Assembly (NCBI GenBank): GCA_963732355.1
Contig: CAVSZD010000006.1
Span: 124,001 to 188,000 of the forward strand
Direction: 5' to 3'
Length of the DNA stretch: 64,000 nt
DNA from: JADKAV01 sp963732355
Lineage (GTDB): Bacteria; Actinomycetota; Actinomycetes; S36-B12; UBA10799
Shown: in pieces, positions 18,901-27,892 of the stretch
Layout of the letters: every line of letters begins with the position of its first letter
How positions within the stretch are numbered: the stretch's first letter is position 1
Program-made: the position numbers and the translations under genes
Notes under the pieces: model-generated
Told to the model about the DNA's origin: nothing
The model's database searches: none
Seen by the model: the letters and a program-made list of their open reading frames with translations, nothing else

Positions 18901-21900
18901 CCGGGCGGCACGCTCGATGCGGTGAACTCGAACTGCTGCGACGAGCTCACATCCGTAACCTTGTCGACCTTCAAAGATGCGCGCTGCTGATTCTCGAATA
19001 CGCAGACCCCGATGTCGCCATTGGCCAGCGTGACAGTTGCCGAACGGTTGACCAGGTCACCGCCAACAGGTGGGTTCGGCGTCGGACCCACGACACAGTC
19101 GGCCTCCACCAGATCCCAGCCGGGCTTCGGAGCCTCGGTGACGGTGTATGTTCCGGGATCCACCTCGAAGCTCTGGTATTCACCGCCGGCCAGGGGGAAG
19201 TTCTCGTTGAAGACCCCGCCATCTGTGGCGTTGAAACTGAACAGCGCAGGCGAGTCCGCGGGGTCGGTGTTCTTCAGCACGTAGAGGAACGCCTTCGGCG
19301 GGGCCTTGGTGTTGACGTACGTGCACACCACGTCGTCGGCGTAGTCGAGGTCACCGGACACCTGACCGCTGGCTACGGAGAGCGCCTCCGACCCGTCACC
19401 GGTGCATTCCAAAGAGGTCAACGTCCAGTCACTCGGAGGCGTTGCCTCGGTGACCGAGAAAGCAGCAGCCGGGACGATGTCAGTGAACGCCTGGGTGTTC
19501 AAGCTGTTCTTGAGGGTGAAGTTCGCCGGGGACAGACCTGTGGCGTTGAAGGAGAACTCAGTGTCGTCGGCCGCGTTTTCGGGATCCACGGCGTTCTTCA
19601 CGATCGTCAACCGCGGCTTCTGCTGATTGGTGTAGGTGCACACCGCCGAGTCAGTCGGCTTGAGTGTGACGAGGACCTTGCCGCTCGTGGTGTCGCCCGA
19701 AACCGGGTTGTCGGCGTCCCCGTTGACGACGCACTCGATGTCGGTGAGCTCGAAACCGCTCTGGCCGGTGGGCGGCGCCGGTTGGGACTTCTCCGTCACG
19801 GTGTAGTCGTTTCCACCGGACCCGGGGCGCACGGTGTATGTCTTGGAGTCACCGAGGTCCAGCGAGAAGTCCGAGGACCCCGGCTGACCCGGATCAACCA
19901 GTCCCGTGCCTTGGACGTTGAAGTCGAACTTGTCGGACCACGTCGAGGGGACCTCGTCCTTCACGATCGTCAACGTCGCCGGTGGCAGCGCGGCGTTGGT
20001 GTAGACACACTCAGCCTCGTCGCCGTACGCCAAGGTCACCTCAATCTGGGCATCCGTGCGCGTGAAGTCGACGTTGCAGGAGATTCCGTCCAGCTCCCAT
20101 CCCGCGGGAATCGTCGCCTCATTGATGGTCACCGTCCCGGGAGCCAGATTGGTGAATTCCCGCGACTGGCCGTCCTTGAGGTCGAACGTCGAGGGGCTCA
20201 GCGGGGAACTTGCGGTGAAGCCGAACTCGGCATCCGAATCAGCCGGACTGGTCTGCTTGGTGATGGTCAGGCTCGGGCGACGCTTGTTCGTGAACGTGCA
20301 CGTGACGTCCTCGGTCGGCTCGATGATCACCTTGATCTCACCGTTGGGAAGGTCCTTGGTTGCCGTGGTGTCGCAGCGCAGTTCCTTGAGGTCCCAACCG
20401 TCCGCGTCGGCCTCGGTGATCGTGTACTCGCTGCCACCACCTTGCGGCCCATCCAGCAGGAGGGTGCGACTGGCCGGCGGCGTGCTGGGGTCGGTGGAAG
20501 TGTTCAGGTCGAAGGCTTGGTCGTCCGGCGCCACTCCCGGTCCAGCCACGGTGAACGAGAAGTCTTGGTCCACCTCGCCGGGTTCCGTGACCTTCACAAC
20601 GCGCAGGTTGGCGCCGCGGTCGATGTCGATGGTCATCTGGTCGGTGTCGGTGACCGCGCCATTGTTTTGCGGCCGGGACTGCGGATTCGACCAGGTGGAG
20701 GTCACCTCAGCCTTGTTGGTCACCGAGGTCACCGAGCTGGGCGGGTTGAGCACCGTGTCGCACTCGTAGATCCAGGTCTCGCCTGTCTCGAGTTTCTGGT
20801 TGTTGTCGGTATCACCGCTCTTGTAGTTGACAGGCGAGCACTTGTCGTCCGTGACAGCGCTGGCGCGCACCAGGTTGAGCGTGTCGTTGCCGGTGTTCGT
20901 GACCGTGTAGACGTAGGTCACCTTCGTCCCGGCGGAGACTGTACCGCCGTCGGGGATGGCCCCGCCGCCAACGGTCTTCTTGGCGGTCTTGGCGATGTTG
21001 ATGCGCGGAGTCTTTACGTCGATGCTTTCGTTCGCGGAGTCGGTGACTACGAAGCCGCTCGGGTCGATGCCCGCGACGCTCACCGTATTGGGGTGCGTAA
21101 TGGGTGTCGTCCGCGTGGGCAACGGACCAATCTTGACCTGACAGGTGTAGGTCCATGCGTCACCGGGCGCGAGTTTGCCGCTTGCCGCCCCCGGACCCGA
21201 GGGCGCAGAGACTGCGGTGCACTGCGGGTCGATGGGCTTGGTCACCGACAGAGTCGCGTTTCCGGTGTTGGTCACCGTGAACGTGTAGGTCTCGTCCCAG
21301 CCGATGCCATTGCCGCGGATGGGGTCGTCGGCAGCCACCTTGGTAATGCTGATTCCGGGCGAGTAGTTGAAGTCGTTATAGAGCTTGCACGCGGCCACGT
21401 CGGAGGGTTCCATCTGGAACTGGAACGACGGGTCGTTTCCCAGCGTGCCGCTCACGGTGGTCGTGCCACCCTCGGTGTCCTTGATGTCACAGGTCCAGCG
21501 GTCGGCCGTGAACTCGGTCTTGACCGACTCCGAGACCTTCACCGTCGCGGTCTGGCTGGCGACCTTGGGTTTCCACTGGAACGCGGCTGTGCCCTGTGCA
21601 CCGGAGGTGGCACGGGTCTTCGGGCCTTCCGGGCCGGTCGGGTCCACCCAGGTGTAACCGCCAGAGACACTCGGTTCGACCGTGATGTCCCAGCCGGGCG
21701 CCGGCAGGTAGTCCGCGCCGGAACTGCTCTGCGCGAGCTTCTGCACGGTGACGCTGTTGCCGCACAAAGAGGTCACGACCGAGCGCAGGAACACGCCCAA
21801 GGCCGCGAAGTCGGTGAAGGCCACTGCGTCGACCTGGTTGATCGTCTTCCCGGCCAGCGCCGCAGCCGACTTCTCCAGCAACGGTCCGGAGATCTTCTTC

Positions 21901-22583
21901 AGGCGGTCCTGCGACGAGGAACTGGTCAGTCCGTTGCCGACTCCGACCACGAGCATGCGGGTGCCATTGAGTTTGAGCGCATTGGCCTGGGTGATCGCGT
22001 TGTCCAGCGCGGTGCCCGTGGACGATGTGTTGACGTTAGTGCGCGTTGCGCTGGCGTTGTACGCGGTGGGGTCGCCATCCGTGATGTAGATCGCGAGCTC
22101 GGGGTCGTCAATCCCCTTGATGCCGTCTTCCCAGTTGGTCCAGGTCAGGGCACTGTTCTGGACCTGATTGCCGTTATAGATCGTCACACCGATGGGCTTT
22201 GACGGAGGCGGGGTGTAGTAGTTGTTCAGGGCAGTGCTCAGCGCGCCGCCACCGCCAGTAGTGGCGGCATTGACCGGCACCCGACTGCTCAACTGTCCGG
22301 AGAACGTCGCGAACTGGGTGATCCGCAACGTGGAGTTGGTGTCCTTGAGCGCGTTCATCAAGTCCTTGCCGGCGTTGCGCACCGTGTTCACCGCGCCCGC
22401 GCTCTGGATCGAACCCGAGGCATCCAAGATCAAGGTCGCGTCCAGACCGCAGGTCTCCGCGATGAACGGGTTGTCGACCGGGGCGACTGCCGCCGATACG
22501 TCTTGCGCGGTTGCAGGTGGCGCCCCGACAAGCCCGGCGAACAGCAGCGACGTGATGGCAGTGCCTACGAATACCCCGCGCAT
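15963..22583 (-). CDS. Giant secreted vWA / prealbumin-like / DUF11 repeat protein
   Basis: 2206 residues. Signal peptide 1-27 (cut after ATAQ). A von Willebrand A domain (about 45-265) has the metal site DASGS at 54-58 and YITDGDPT. After a linker come two DUF11-type repeats (ETYTFTVTNTGN, TYVYTVTNTGND), then eight prealbumin-like (SpaA-type) repeats, each with an (I/V)xK opening and an FxFxA core. Then follow five more DUF11-type repeats marked by VTYTY and DDKCSPVTY. The C-terminus is basic (YKDSWVRNTWKRTWVIRR), with no LPXTG sorting signal or membrane helix. It is presumably an extracellular adhesin or stalk. ATG 22583 is chosen for its GGAGGGGG site; an earlier in-frame ATG at 22631 adds 16 residues. 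Confidence 0.9.
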   Translation of the reverse strand: MRGVFVGTAITSLLFAGLVGAPPATAQDVSAAVAPVDNPFIAETCGLDATLILDASGSIQSAGAVNTVRNAGKDLMNALKDTNSTLRITQFATFSGQLSSRVPVNAATTGGGGALSTALNNYYTPPPSKPIGVTIYNGNQVQNSALTWTNWEDGIKGIDDPELAIYITDGDPTAYNASATRTNVNTSSTGTALDNAITQANALKLNGTRMLVVGVGNGLTSSSSQDRLKKISGPLLEKSAAALAGKTINQVDAVAFTDFAALGVFLRSVVTSLCGNSVTVQKLAQSSSGADYLPAPGWDITVEPSVSGGYTWVDPTGPEGPKTRATSGAQGTAAFQWKPKVASQTATVKVSESVKTEFTADRWTCDIKDTEGGTTTVSGTLGNDPSFQFQMEPSDVAACKLYNDFNYSPGISITKVAADDPIRGNGIGWDETYTFTVTNTGNATLSVTKPIDPQCTAVSAPSGPGAASGKLAPGDAWTYTCQVKIGPLPTRTTPITHPNTVSVAGIDPSGFVVTDSANESIDVKTPRINIAKTAKKTVGGGAIPDGGTVSAGTKVTYVYTVTNTGNDTLNLVRASAVTDDKCSPVNYKSGDTDNNQKLETGETWIYECDTVLNPPSSVTSVTNKAEVTSTWSNPQSRPQNNGAVTDTDQMTIDIDRGANLRVVKVTEPGEVDQDFSFTVAGPGVAPDDQAFDLNTSTDPSTPPASRTLLLDGPQGGGSEYTITEADADGWDLKELRCDTTATKDLPNGEIKVIIEPTEDVTCTFTNKRRPSLTITKQTSPADSDAEFGFTASSPLSPSTFDLKDGQSREFTNLAPGTVTINEATIPAGWELDGISCNVDFTRTDAQIEVTLAYGDEAECVYTNAALPPATLTIVKDEVPSTWSDKFDFNVQGTGLVDPGQPGSSDFSLDLGDSKTYTVRPGSGGNDYTVTEKSQPAPPTGQSGFELTDIECVVNGDADNPVSGDTTSGKVLVTLKPTDSAVCTYTNQQKPRLTIVKNAVDPENAADDTEFSFNATGLSPANFTLKNSLNTQAFTDIVPAAAFSVTEATPPSDWTLTSLECTGDGSEALSVASGQVSGDLDYADDVVCTYVNTKAPPKAFLYVLKNTDPADSPALFSFNATDGGVFNENFPLAGGEYQSFEVDPGTYTVTEAPKPGWDLVEADCVVGPTPNPPVGGDLVNRSATVTLANGDIGVCVFENQQRASLKVDKVTDVSSSQQFEFTASSVPPGISPTAFSLLGGGTPQDFTNIGAGSQIEIQEDVPTSAPDRWSLSGIECDGVTSPVYNLNTGKADFTLPAGAEATCTYSDTKVPTATVQIVKVADPADGTQFDFTASGADGGVVPADQAFSLAPDGDIDVKTMTVYPADGGEMFTFTEPTVPANWNLDSIQCVDAGSPVGTADLQAGKIEVGIDPGDSLTCTFTNRKDASLTVIKEAGDDPEQEFDFERSFGADFSLKDQQSEPTNGLTPGAYTVQEVNLPVDWYLSSPDGAHPVCVGTAAAVDYSPELGARVTLAAGEDATCTFSNFFDYRPQMELVKTPDRTVTLEGKPVVYTYELTNTGNVELAPVGDLNDIVVDDQCTSVSITSGGVPPVLQPGETWTFKCTVASMTPTKATNIATATMQGPDGELTATDTQTVEVRVPKLGLEKTASKPTVYPGTNVTYTYVASNLGETPFEGPAGLDDWLTDNKCSPVTYVSGDTGDDQVMGVGEVWTYTCTTAISVNTTNTGTFTATPFIDEGGPKQTGDPMQATDTAQVEVIQKGIDITKSAAAPGGVVQSGVLLVPVGTEVTYTYEITSGAATTAMKVLDVADDRCAPVEYQSGDTNSNGLVDPGETWMYTCKATFSGAATVINTAVVTAVEPILGGISTDSDNATVRSYKGSIAIKKSPSAELVAKGTPVTYTYTVLNNGTVDLTDITVKDDKCSPVTYKSGDNGDGVLKPDEEWTFECVSALQDDTTNIADATGTTPSGGKVTDATSVTVLVIGGRLNPAIAVVKTPSATRVDKGDKVTYTYDVTNVGTMPLANIRVSDDKCSPVTYVKGDDNGDGLLTSSSMGEGWPDEIWTYTCTTAINKDTTNTVTALGAPWDAGQIVGKDVSARAQATVKVRQVLPIDVVVDKNCKGDKCTLVKKSKTNKKGTLKYKVRCRPVSSSAAGEVRYCRTKVGKDGAVSVTIKGYPQVKVTLWITAVPKPKYKDSWVRNTWKRTWVIRR

Positions 22584-22705
22584 GGCAAACCCCCTCCAGA
22601 AAGTAACCATCCAAATACTCACAGTTACCATGACCGCAACGCGCGTTAGGCCAGTCGAGGGACAGTCCGGCTACGCAGAGTGCGCGCTGGGCGCCCGGGG
22701 AGTTG

Positions 22706-22773
22706 GTTAGAGGTTGTGCTGTTGGTTAGCGAATCCACGCGTTGTTTCGCTAACCAACAGCACAACCTCTAAC
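22706..22773. repeat. 68-bp hairpin repeat, family B, copy 2
   Basis: The 28-base arms pair perfectly around loop TCCACGCGTTGT, the reverse complement of the loop in copy 1. It lies upstream of the giant protein gene and downstream of the META lipoprotein gene. Confidence 0.95.
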
Positions 22774-22838
22774 CAGGACCGAAACCGGGCCGGGCCAGGA
22801 CCGAAACCGGGCCGGGCCAGGACCGAAACCGGGCCGGG
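22773..22838. repeat. 22-bp tandem repeat, three copies
   Basis: Unit CCAGGACCGAAACCGGGCCG plus GG is repeated three times without change. The first unit begins with the CCAGGACC that usually follows family B hairpins, so this looks like local amplification of the hairpin flank. Confidence 0.95.
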
Positions 22839-22861
22839 CTGCCCCACAAGACCGGCAAGCC

Positions 22862-23491
22862 TCAGCCCGCGCTCGCTTGCGTCACCACGTCGTCGACCAC
22901 CGTCACGTTGAGCCGATCCGGGCGGTAATCCAGCGTGACCGGCCTGCCCACGCCATCCACCGAAATCACCCGGAAGTCGAAGCCCTCGGCCTTTGCGGAG
23001 TTGCGGGCCTTGGCCACCGAAAGTCCGACCAACGTCGGTCCGAAGGCTGCCGCCGAGTCGGGGACCGCGTAATCCAGCAGCGCCTCGTCGCCGGCAAGCA
23101 GGGTCAACTGGATCCCGTCGGCCTCGAACCGGTCGACCCTGGAGAGCAGTTCAAAGTAGCGCTGCTCCGACGCCATGAGGTCAGCCGGGCCAGCCATCTT
23201 GGTGCTGCCCACAGCGCCCACTGCCAGCCTGCCGTCCTCGCTGGCAGCGAAGGGACCGAAGTACCTGTTCACCGGGCCGGCACCGGACAGCGTTCCTGGC
23301 TCGAAGCGCAGCGTGACCTCCCCAGTGATGGCCGCCGGGCCGATCAGAACCCAGTCAGTGCCCGGTGCGAGCATCGGTGGCACCGGCCCGGTGGTCCCCG
23401 TGGGCTGCGCAGACTCAGGCGGACTGCTCGACGTGGCACTGCAAGCGGCCAACGCAAGGACCAGCACTGAGAGCAGAACAGAACGTCGCAT
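22862..23491 (-). CDS. Lipoprotein with META domain and I78-like inhibitor C-terminus
   Basis: 209 residues. A lipobox (LALAAC) is followed by a Ser/Thr/Pro linker. Residues about 40-150 match the META/HslJ domain (LSGAGPVNRYFGPF, STKMAGPADLMASEQRYFELL region). The last ~55 residues (VGLSVAKARNSAKAEGF, then LDYRPDRLNVTVVDDVV) match the peptidase inhibitor I78 family. META proteins are surface or periplasmic lipoproteins of unclear role; I78 members inhibit serine proteases. The combination suggests an envelope-anchored protease inhibitor. ATG 23491 is preferred to GTG 23497. Confidence 0.82.
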   Translation of the reverse strand: MRRSVLLSVLVLALAACSATSSSPPESAQPTGTTGPVPPMLAPGTDWVLIGPAAITGEVTLRFEPGTLSGAGPVNRYFGPFAASEDGRLAVGAVGSTKMAGPADLMASEQRYFELLSRVDRFEADGIQLTLLAGDEALLDYAVPDSAAAFGPTLVGLSVAKARNSAKAEGFDFRVISVDGVGRPVTLDYRPDRLNVTVVDDVVTQASAG

Positions 23492-23540
23492 GCCCACAGG
23501 CTACGCGCGACCACCGACAACACCGGCCACCCGCAAGCTG

Positions 23541-25952
23541 TCAGTCCCCGGCCACCCCCAATGGTCCGGGCCGCCCGAAGAGGTACCCCTGCCCGTGGGT
23601 CCAACCCTGGGAGGTCAGCAGCTCGGCTTGTCCCTCGGTCTCGACCCCTTCGGCAATGGAGATCAGATTAAGCGACCTCGCCAAACCCGCCAGACCTGAT
23701 GAGAGCGCATTCGACTCAGTCGATTCAGGCGTGAGGTCCATGACAAACGAGCGGTCGAGTTTCAAGCCGCGGACCGGCAACTTCTGAATCATCGCGATGG
23801 ATGAGAAACCGGTGCCGAAGTCGTCGATGAACACTTCTATCCCGTGCGCGCTGAGCTCCTTCAGACTCCTCACGACAGGTTCCAACAGGGGCAGGATCGA
23901 GGTCTCGGTGACCTCGAGAACGAGCCGGGAAGGATCTACTCCGGAACCATCAAGTGTGCTGAGCAGCCCGGCTGCCCAGTCGGGAGACGCGAGTTGCAGA
24001 GCGGAGACGTTCAACCCCATGTACCTGATCTCCGGGTAGGCCTTCATCTCCGCAACTACCCACCTCTGCACGTGCTCACCCAACGGGATGATCAGACCAC
24101 TGTCCTCAGCCACCGGGATGAAGTCCTTGGCCGCGATGAGCCCGCGGACCGGATGCACCCATCGCGCAAGTGACTCGTACCCGGTGATCTCGCGGGTGGC
24201 CAGGTCGACCACGGGCTGGTAGTGAACGGTGAACTCGTGGTTGTCCAACCCGTCGCGGATCTGCGATTCAAGAGTCATCCGTGAAAGAGCCCGGGTGTGC
24301 ATCGTGTCGTCGAAGAACTGCCAGCGTGCCCGGCCCGAGCCCTTCGCCTGGAACAACGCAACGTCCGCATCCCGCAGCAGACTCCCCGGCGTCGAGTCCC
24401 CGTGCGACACCGCTATGCCGATTGAGGCGCTCGGAATGATCCGGTGCGATTTCACAATTGTCTCGGCCGCGATCACTCGGCTGATGTGGGCAGCGATGGT
24501 GTCCAGGAGATCCAATTGCTCCAAATCAGTGACCACTACTACGAACTCGTCACCTCCGAAACGGCCGAAGAAGTCCGTCGGCCGAACCACAGATTTGATC
24601 CGTTCTGCCACCGCCACCAGAATCTCGTCGCCGGCCTCATGTCCAAGCGAGTCATTGACGACCTTGAAATTGTCCAGGTCGATGAACAGCACACCAACGC
24701 GGGTCGAGCCATGAGTTGCGTTCGCGAGTTCGAGTTCGAGCATGTCCAGCAGCCACGCGCGATTGCGCACTCTGGTCAGTGGGTCGTGGAAGGCTTGGAA
24801 GGCTAGATTCTCGCGGGCCTCACGCTCGCCGGAGACATCCTCGAACTGCGTGATGAACGCCTGTGGATTCCCCTCGCTGTCCCGGATGAGAGCAGTGCCG
24901 ACCCGCGCCCATAGCGACGAACCACCTGGCAGATGTAGCTCGCCCTGCAGAACGGATTGCCGATCCGGGTCCTCGAGCAGCAGTGCCCGCTCACGTTCAA
25001 TCGAGTGCAGAAGACTCAGGCTCATGTGGTCAGTCAGAGACGACGCGAGAAGCGATGTTCGGTCGCGGCTCAGGATGGCGCACAGTGCATCGTTGACCTC
25101 CAGAACGCGGCCATCGAGATCGTTGATCGCGATGCCGGTCACGGCAGACTGCATGGCCCCGCGGAACAACTCCTCTGAGGCCGCAAGGCGTTCGGCGGTC
25201 GCGCGCCTCTGCGTCACATCGCGCCACGTGAAACTCACGTAGTCGCCAACTTTGAGCGCGCGCACGTCCCAACTGCAACTGCCGTCGCCTGGAACAGCCA
25301 CCTCATCGAGCACCAACGGCTTGCTCGTCTCCGTGACACTGACCAGCCAAGTGAGGATCTCTGCCGCTGCCGATTCCCCGAAGGCCTGGGCCACGGACGC
25401 ACCTAGCAACTGCTCACGATCGCGGGCAAGTTCCACAGCGGCGGCGTCGTTGGCGTCCAGGACGAACGCATGAAAGGGCTGGTCGGTGGGTCGGACCGTT
25501 CGGATCAGAATGTGCGGATCGATCATCGACTCGACTGTGGCCGCCAGTTGCCGCGCTGCCCGCTGGCGCTCCCCGGTGATGTCCGCGAAGGTCGCGACCA
25601 CGGCGGCGTCAGTTGGAGCGGTATGTGGCAGGGGCACCGAGTTGATCATCAGCCACACCAGGGAGCCGTCCGGCCTGCGTACGCCCATGACCTCGTCGTG
25701 GACCGGTTCACCCGTGGCAAGTGTCACCGTCGTGGGGTGCTCATCGCCCGGGAATGGCGACCCGTCAGGGTGGATCGCCGCCCATCGCGGGTCCATCGAG
25801 GTTCGCCCCGCGATCTGCTCGCCCGACAGGCCGAGGATACGTTCGGCGGCGGCGTTTGAGTCGAGGATCTGGCCATCGGCGGCATGCACAACCAAGCCTT
25901 CGGGCAGGTGCTCGAAGACGCTGTCCAGCCACAGACTGTTGTCCCCCACCAC
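23541..25952 (-). CDS. PAS-GGDEF-EAL cyclic-di-GMP signalling protein
   Basis: 803 residues, no transmembrane segment. Three PAS-type sensor regions occupy residues 1-375 (LPEGLVVHAADGQILDSNA; the last has GIAINDLDGRVLEVNDALC). A GGDEF domain (about 385-545) carries an intact active motif FGRFGGDEFVVV. An EAL domain (about 555-795) has ESLARWVHP for the EAL signature, NVSALQL, EVTETSI, and FIDDFGTGFSS. Both synthesis and hydrolysis of c-di-GMP are therefore possible. It is cytosolic, with its input probably a ligand or cofactor bound by PAS. Confidence 0.93.
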   Translation of the reverse strand: MVGDNSLWLDSVFEHLPEGLVVHAADGQILDSNAAAERILGLSGEQIAGRTSMDPRWAAIHPDGSPFPGDEHPTTVTLATGEPVHDEVMGVRRPDGSLVWLMINSVPLPHTAPTDAAVVATFADITGERQRAARQLAATVESMIDPHILIRTVRPTDQPFHAFVLDANDAAAVELARDREQLLGASVAQAFGESAAAEILTWLVSVTETSKPLVLDEVAVPGDGSCSWDVRALKVGDYVSFTWRDVTQRRATAERLAASEELFRGAMQSAVTGIAINDLDGRVLEVNDALCAILSRDRTSLLASSLTDHMSLSLLHSIERERALLLEDPDRQSVLQGELHLPGGSSLWARVGTALIRDSEGNPQAFITQFEDVSGEREARENLAFQAFHDPLTRVRNRAWLLDMLELELANATHGSTRVGVLFIDLDNFKVVNDSLGHEAGDEILVAVAERIKSVVRPTDFFGRFGGDEFVVVVTDLEQLDLLDTIAAHISRVIAAETIVKSHRIIPSASIGIAVSHGDSTPGSLLRDADVALFQAKGSGRARWQFFDDTMHTRALSRMTLESQIRDGLDNHEFTVHYQPVVDLATREITGYESLARWVHPVRGLIAAKDFIPVAEDSGLIIPLGEHVQRWVVAEMKAYPEIRYMGLNVSALQLASPDWAAGLLSTLDGSGVDPSRLVLEVTETSILPLLEPVVRSLKELSAHGIEVFIDDFGTGFSSIAMIQKLPVRGLKLDRSFVMDLTPESTESNALSSGLAGLARSLNLISIAEGVETEGQAELLTSQGWTHGQGYLFGRPGPLGVAGD

Positions 25953-26084
25953 TTATCTCCCCTCGGCCGAAATCCAGTTGGAGAGTAGCCCGGGTGCCCT
26001 GCCGAAACGGGAATGTCGGACATTTCGTGGGGTGTCCATTACTCAGGGTGTTGACCACCCCGGCCCGTCCCGGTCCACCCAGCC

Positions 26085-26924
26085 TCAACCGAGCGGGACC
26101 CCGTGGAACGCCCACAGGTACGCAGCGGGGAAACGCCGTGCCCACGCGCGCTCGTCGTGGCGGTCACCGGCGACCACTCGCGCCACAACCTGACGATGCC
26201 CCGCCTCGGCCAGGGTGGCGGACAACTCGTGCAGGTGGTCGACCAGGTCGTCGGGACCTGCGAAGTCCAAACGCTCGCGGTCGCCCATGTCGAGGTAGAT
26301 GCGCAGGGCCGGTTGACTGCCCGATTGCACGAGGGCCTCCCGCAGAACATGACCGTGCATCGGGAAGTCGAGGACCACCGGCGAGAAGGCCATCACCTTG
26401 GAGACCAGATCCGGCTTGTGGGCCGCCACATACAAGGCCATGTAGCCGCCCATCGACGACCCCGCCACTCCCACCTGCTCACGGTCACGCGCAACCCGGT
26501 AACGAGCCTGGACCAAGTCCTTGACGTCGCCAAGCAGGAACTCCGCGGTCTGCTCGGCGTAACCCTCGATCCGCTTCAAACGCCGACCACGCGGGCTGGT
26601 CCGGTAGTCCCACGAACCTGCCGAGTACATCGCGAACCGGTCGTAGCGCCCGGGTGGAGCATCGATTCCCACGACGATCGCGGGTCTGTAACGACCCTCA
26701 GCGTGCATGGACTGCATGGTCTCGTCGACGCGCCATTCCTTGTTGTACGTCGAGGTCGTGCGATCGAACAGGTTGTGCCCGTCGAACATGTAGATGACCG
26801 GGTAGGTCCGATCGGTCCACTCGTAGTCCGCGGGCAGATACACGCGCACAACCACCCGCCGATCGCGCAGAAGCAGGGCTGTCACATCCACCCGGCCCGC
26901 GATGCTGGAGCGTTGTCGCGCCAT
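26085..26924 (-). CDS. Alpha/beta hydrolase, esterase-D/enterochelin-esterase type
   Basis: 279 residues. The N-terminal part VVVRVYLPADY and YPVIYMFDGHNLFD is typical of the esterase (PF00756) family, with the nucleophile elbow GSSMGGYMAL near residue 155 and a candidate catalytic histidine in GDRHDERAWARR. No signal peptide, so likely cytoplasmic. It is encoded 29 bases after another alpha/beta hydrolase on the same strand, suggesting co-transcription. The substrate is unknown. Confidence 0.88.
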   Translation of the reverse strand: MARQRSSIAGRVDVTALLLRDRRVVVRVYLPADYEWTDRTYPVIYMFDGHNLFDRTTSTYNKEWRVDETMQSMHAEGRYRPAIVVGIDAPPGRYDRFAMYSAGSWDYRTSPRGRRLKRIEGYAEQTAEFLLGDVKDLVQARYRVARDREQVGVAGSSMGGYMALYVAAHKPDLVSKVMAFSPVVLDFPMHGHVLREALVQSGSQPALRIYLDMGDRERLDFAGPDDLVDHLHELSATLAEAGHRQVVARVVAGDRHDERAWARRFPAAYLWAFHGVPLG

Positions 26925-26953
26925 GGACTAGCGGCCCACCCCGACGACCCGTT

Positions 26954-27844
26954 TCATGACTTGACCACGTCCGCACGCCGCGCGAGGCTCGTGATCTCCG
27001 CAACGAAGTCCGGCCACAGATCACGGGGCATGTCGTGGCCCATGCCGTTGTAGCCGACGAACTTCGCATTGCGCATCGCACGGGCCGCAGCCAGTCCACC
27101 GCTTGGGGCCACGAGCGGATCGTGCAGACCGTGGATGACCAAGGCCGGCACATCGACCCGGCGCAACTGCGCGGTCCGGTCCGGTTGTGCGCTGATCGCC
27201 GCCAACTGACGCAAATAGCCACCGGGATCGTGTCCGCGGTCGTAGGACTGCCCCCCGAGCTCCATCAGCATCTCCTCGTCGAACGCGTAGCCCTTGGAGC
27301 CGATGATGCGGAACGTCTCCACAACCGCGGCTTGCGCGGAGGCCCGGTCGGAGACCACCCTGCGTCGGGTCAACGTCGTGAACACCGCGGGCTTCGGGTT
27401 GCCCACCCGACGGGAGCCGGTCGAGGTCATGATCAGCGTGAGGCTGCGCAGGTGATCGGGGCGCCGGATTGCGACGGTCTGCGCGATGAAGCCACCCATT
27501 GACGCGCCTACAAGATGGACCGGCCCAAGCCCCAACGCTTCAATGAGACCGATCGTGTCGTCGGCCATGTCGTCGATCGTGTAGGGCGGCTTCTGTCGCC
27601 GCACGAACATGCCCGCCAGGCTCGGCGCACGCTGATCGTGCAAGTGGGTGGACAAGCCCATGTCGCGATTGTCGAAGCGCACCACGTGGAAGCCCTCGTC
27701 GGCAAGCGCCTGGCAGAACGGCTCGGGCCAGGCGATCATCTGTGTGCCCAGACCCATCACGAGCAGGATCGGCGGGTTCCCCGGATCGCCGAAAGTCTCG
27801 TAGGCAATCTCGATCTTGTTCACAGCAACCTTTGTAACCGTCAC
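26954..27844 (-). CDS. Alpha/beta-fold hydrolase
   Basis: 296 residues of the lipolytic/haloperoxidase-like alpha/beta hydrolase type: ILLVMGLGTQMIAWPEPFC at the oxyanion region, FDNRDMGLST, nucleophile elbow VGASMGGFIAQ near residue 118, catalytic Asp region HGLHDPLV, and final histidine in YNGMGHDMP. The family includes esterases and methyl-ester hydrolases such as aclacinomycin methylesterase-like proteins. The substrate is not predictable from sequence. Confidence 0.9.
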   Translation of the reverse strand: MTVTKVAVNKIEIAYETFGDPGNPPILLVMGLGTQMIAWPEPFCQALADEGFHVVRFDNRDMGLSTHLHDQRAPSLAGMFVRRQKPPYTIDDMADDTIGLIEALGLGPVHLVGASMGGFIAQTVAIRRPDHLRSLTLIMTSTGSRRVGNPKPAVFTTLTRRRVVSDRASAQAAVVETFRIIGSKGYAFDEEMLMELGGQSYDRGHDPGGYLRQLAAISAQPDRTAQLRRVDVPALVIHGLHDPLVAPSGGLAAARAMRNAKFVGYNGMGHDMPRDLWPDFVAEITSLARRADVVKS

Positions 27845-27892
27845 GTAGCCAGGCTACGACGAGCCGCTAAGCGGACCCATCAGTCCTCGTGG

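Noticed and set aside
18381..22202. Long plus-strand open frame opposite the giant vWA protein
   Set aside because: It is antisense to a clearly repeated, domain-bearing gene, and its translation is low-complexity Arg/Gly/Val with no domain.
23541..25952. Degenerate EAL domain because the signature reads ESL
   Set aside because: Active phosphodiesterases vary at the middle residue; the glutamate and the DDFGTG metal motif are kept.
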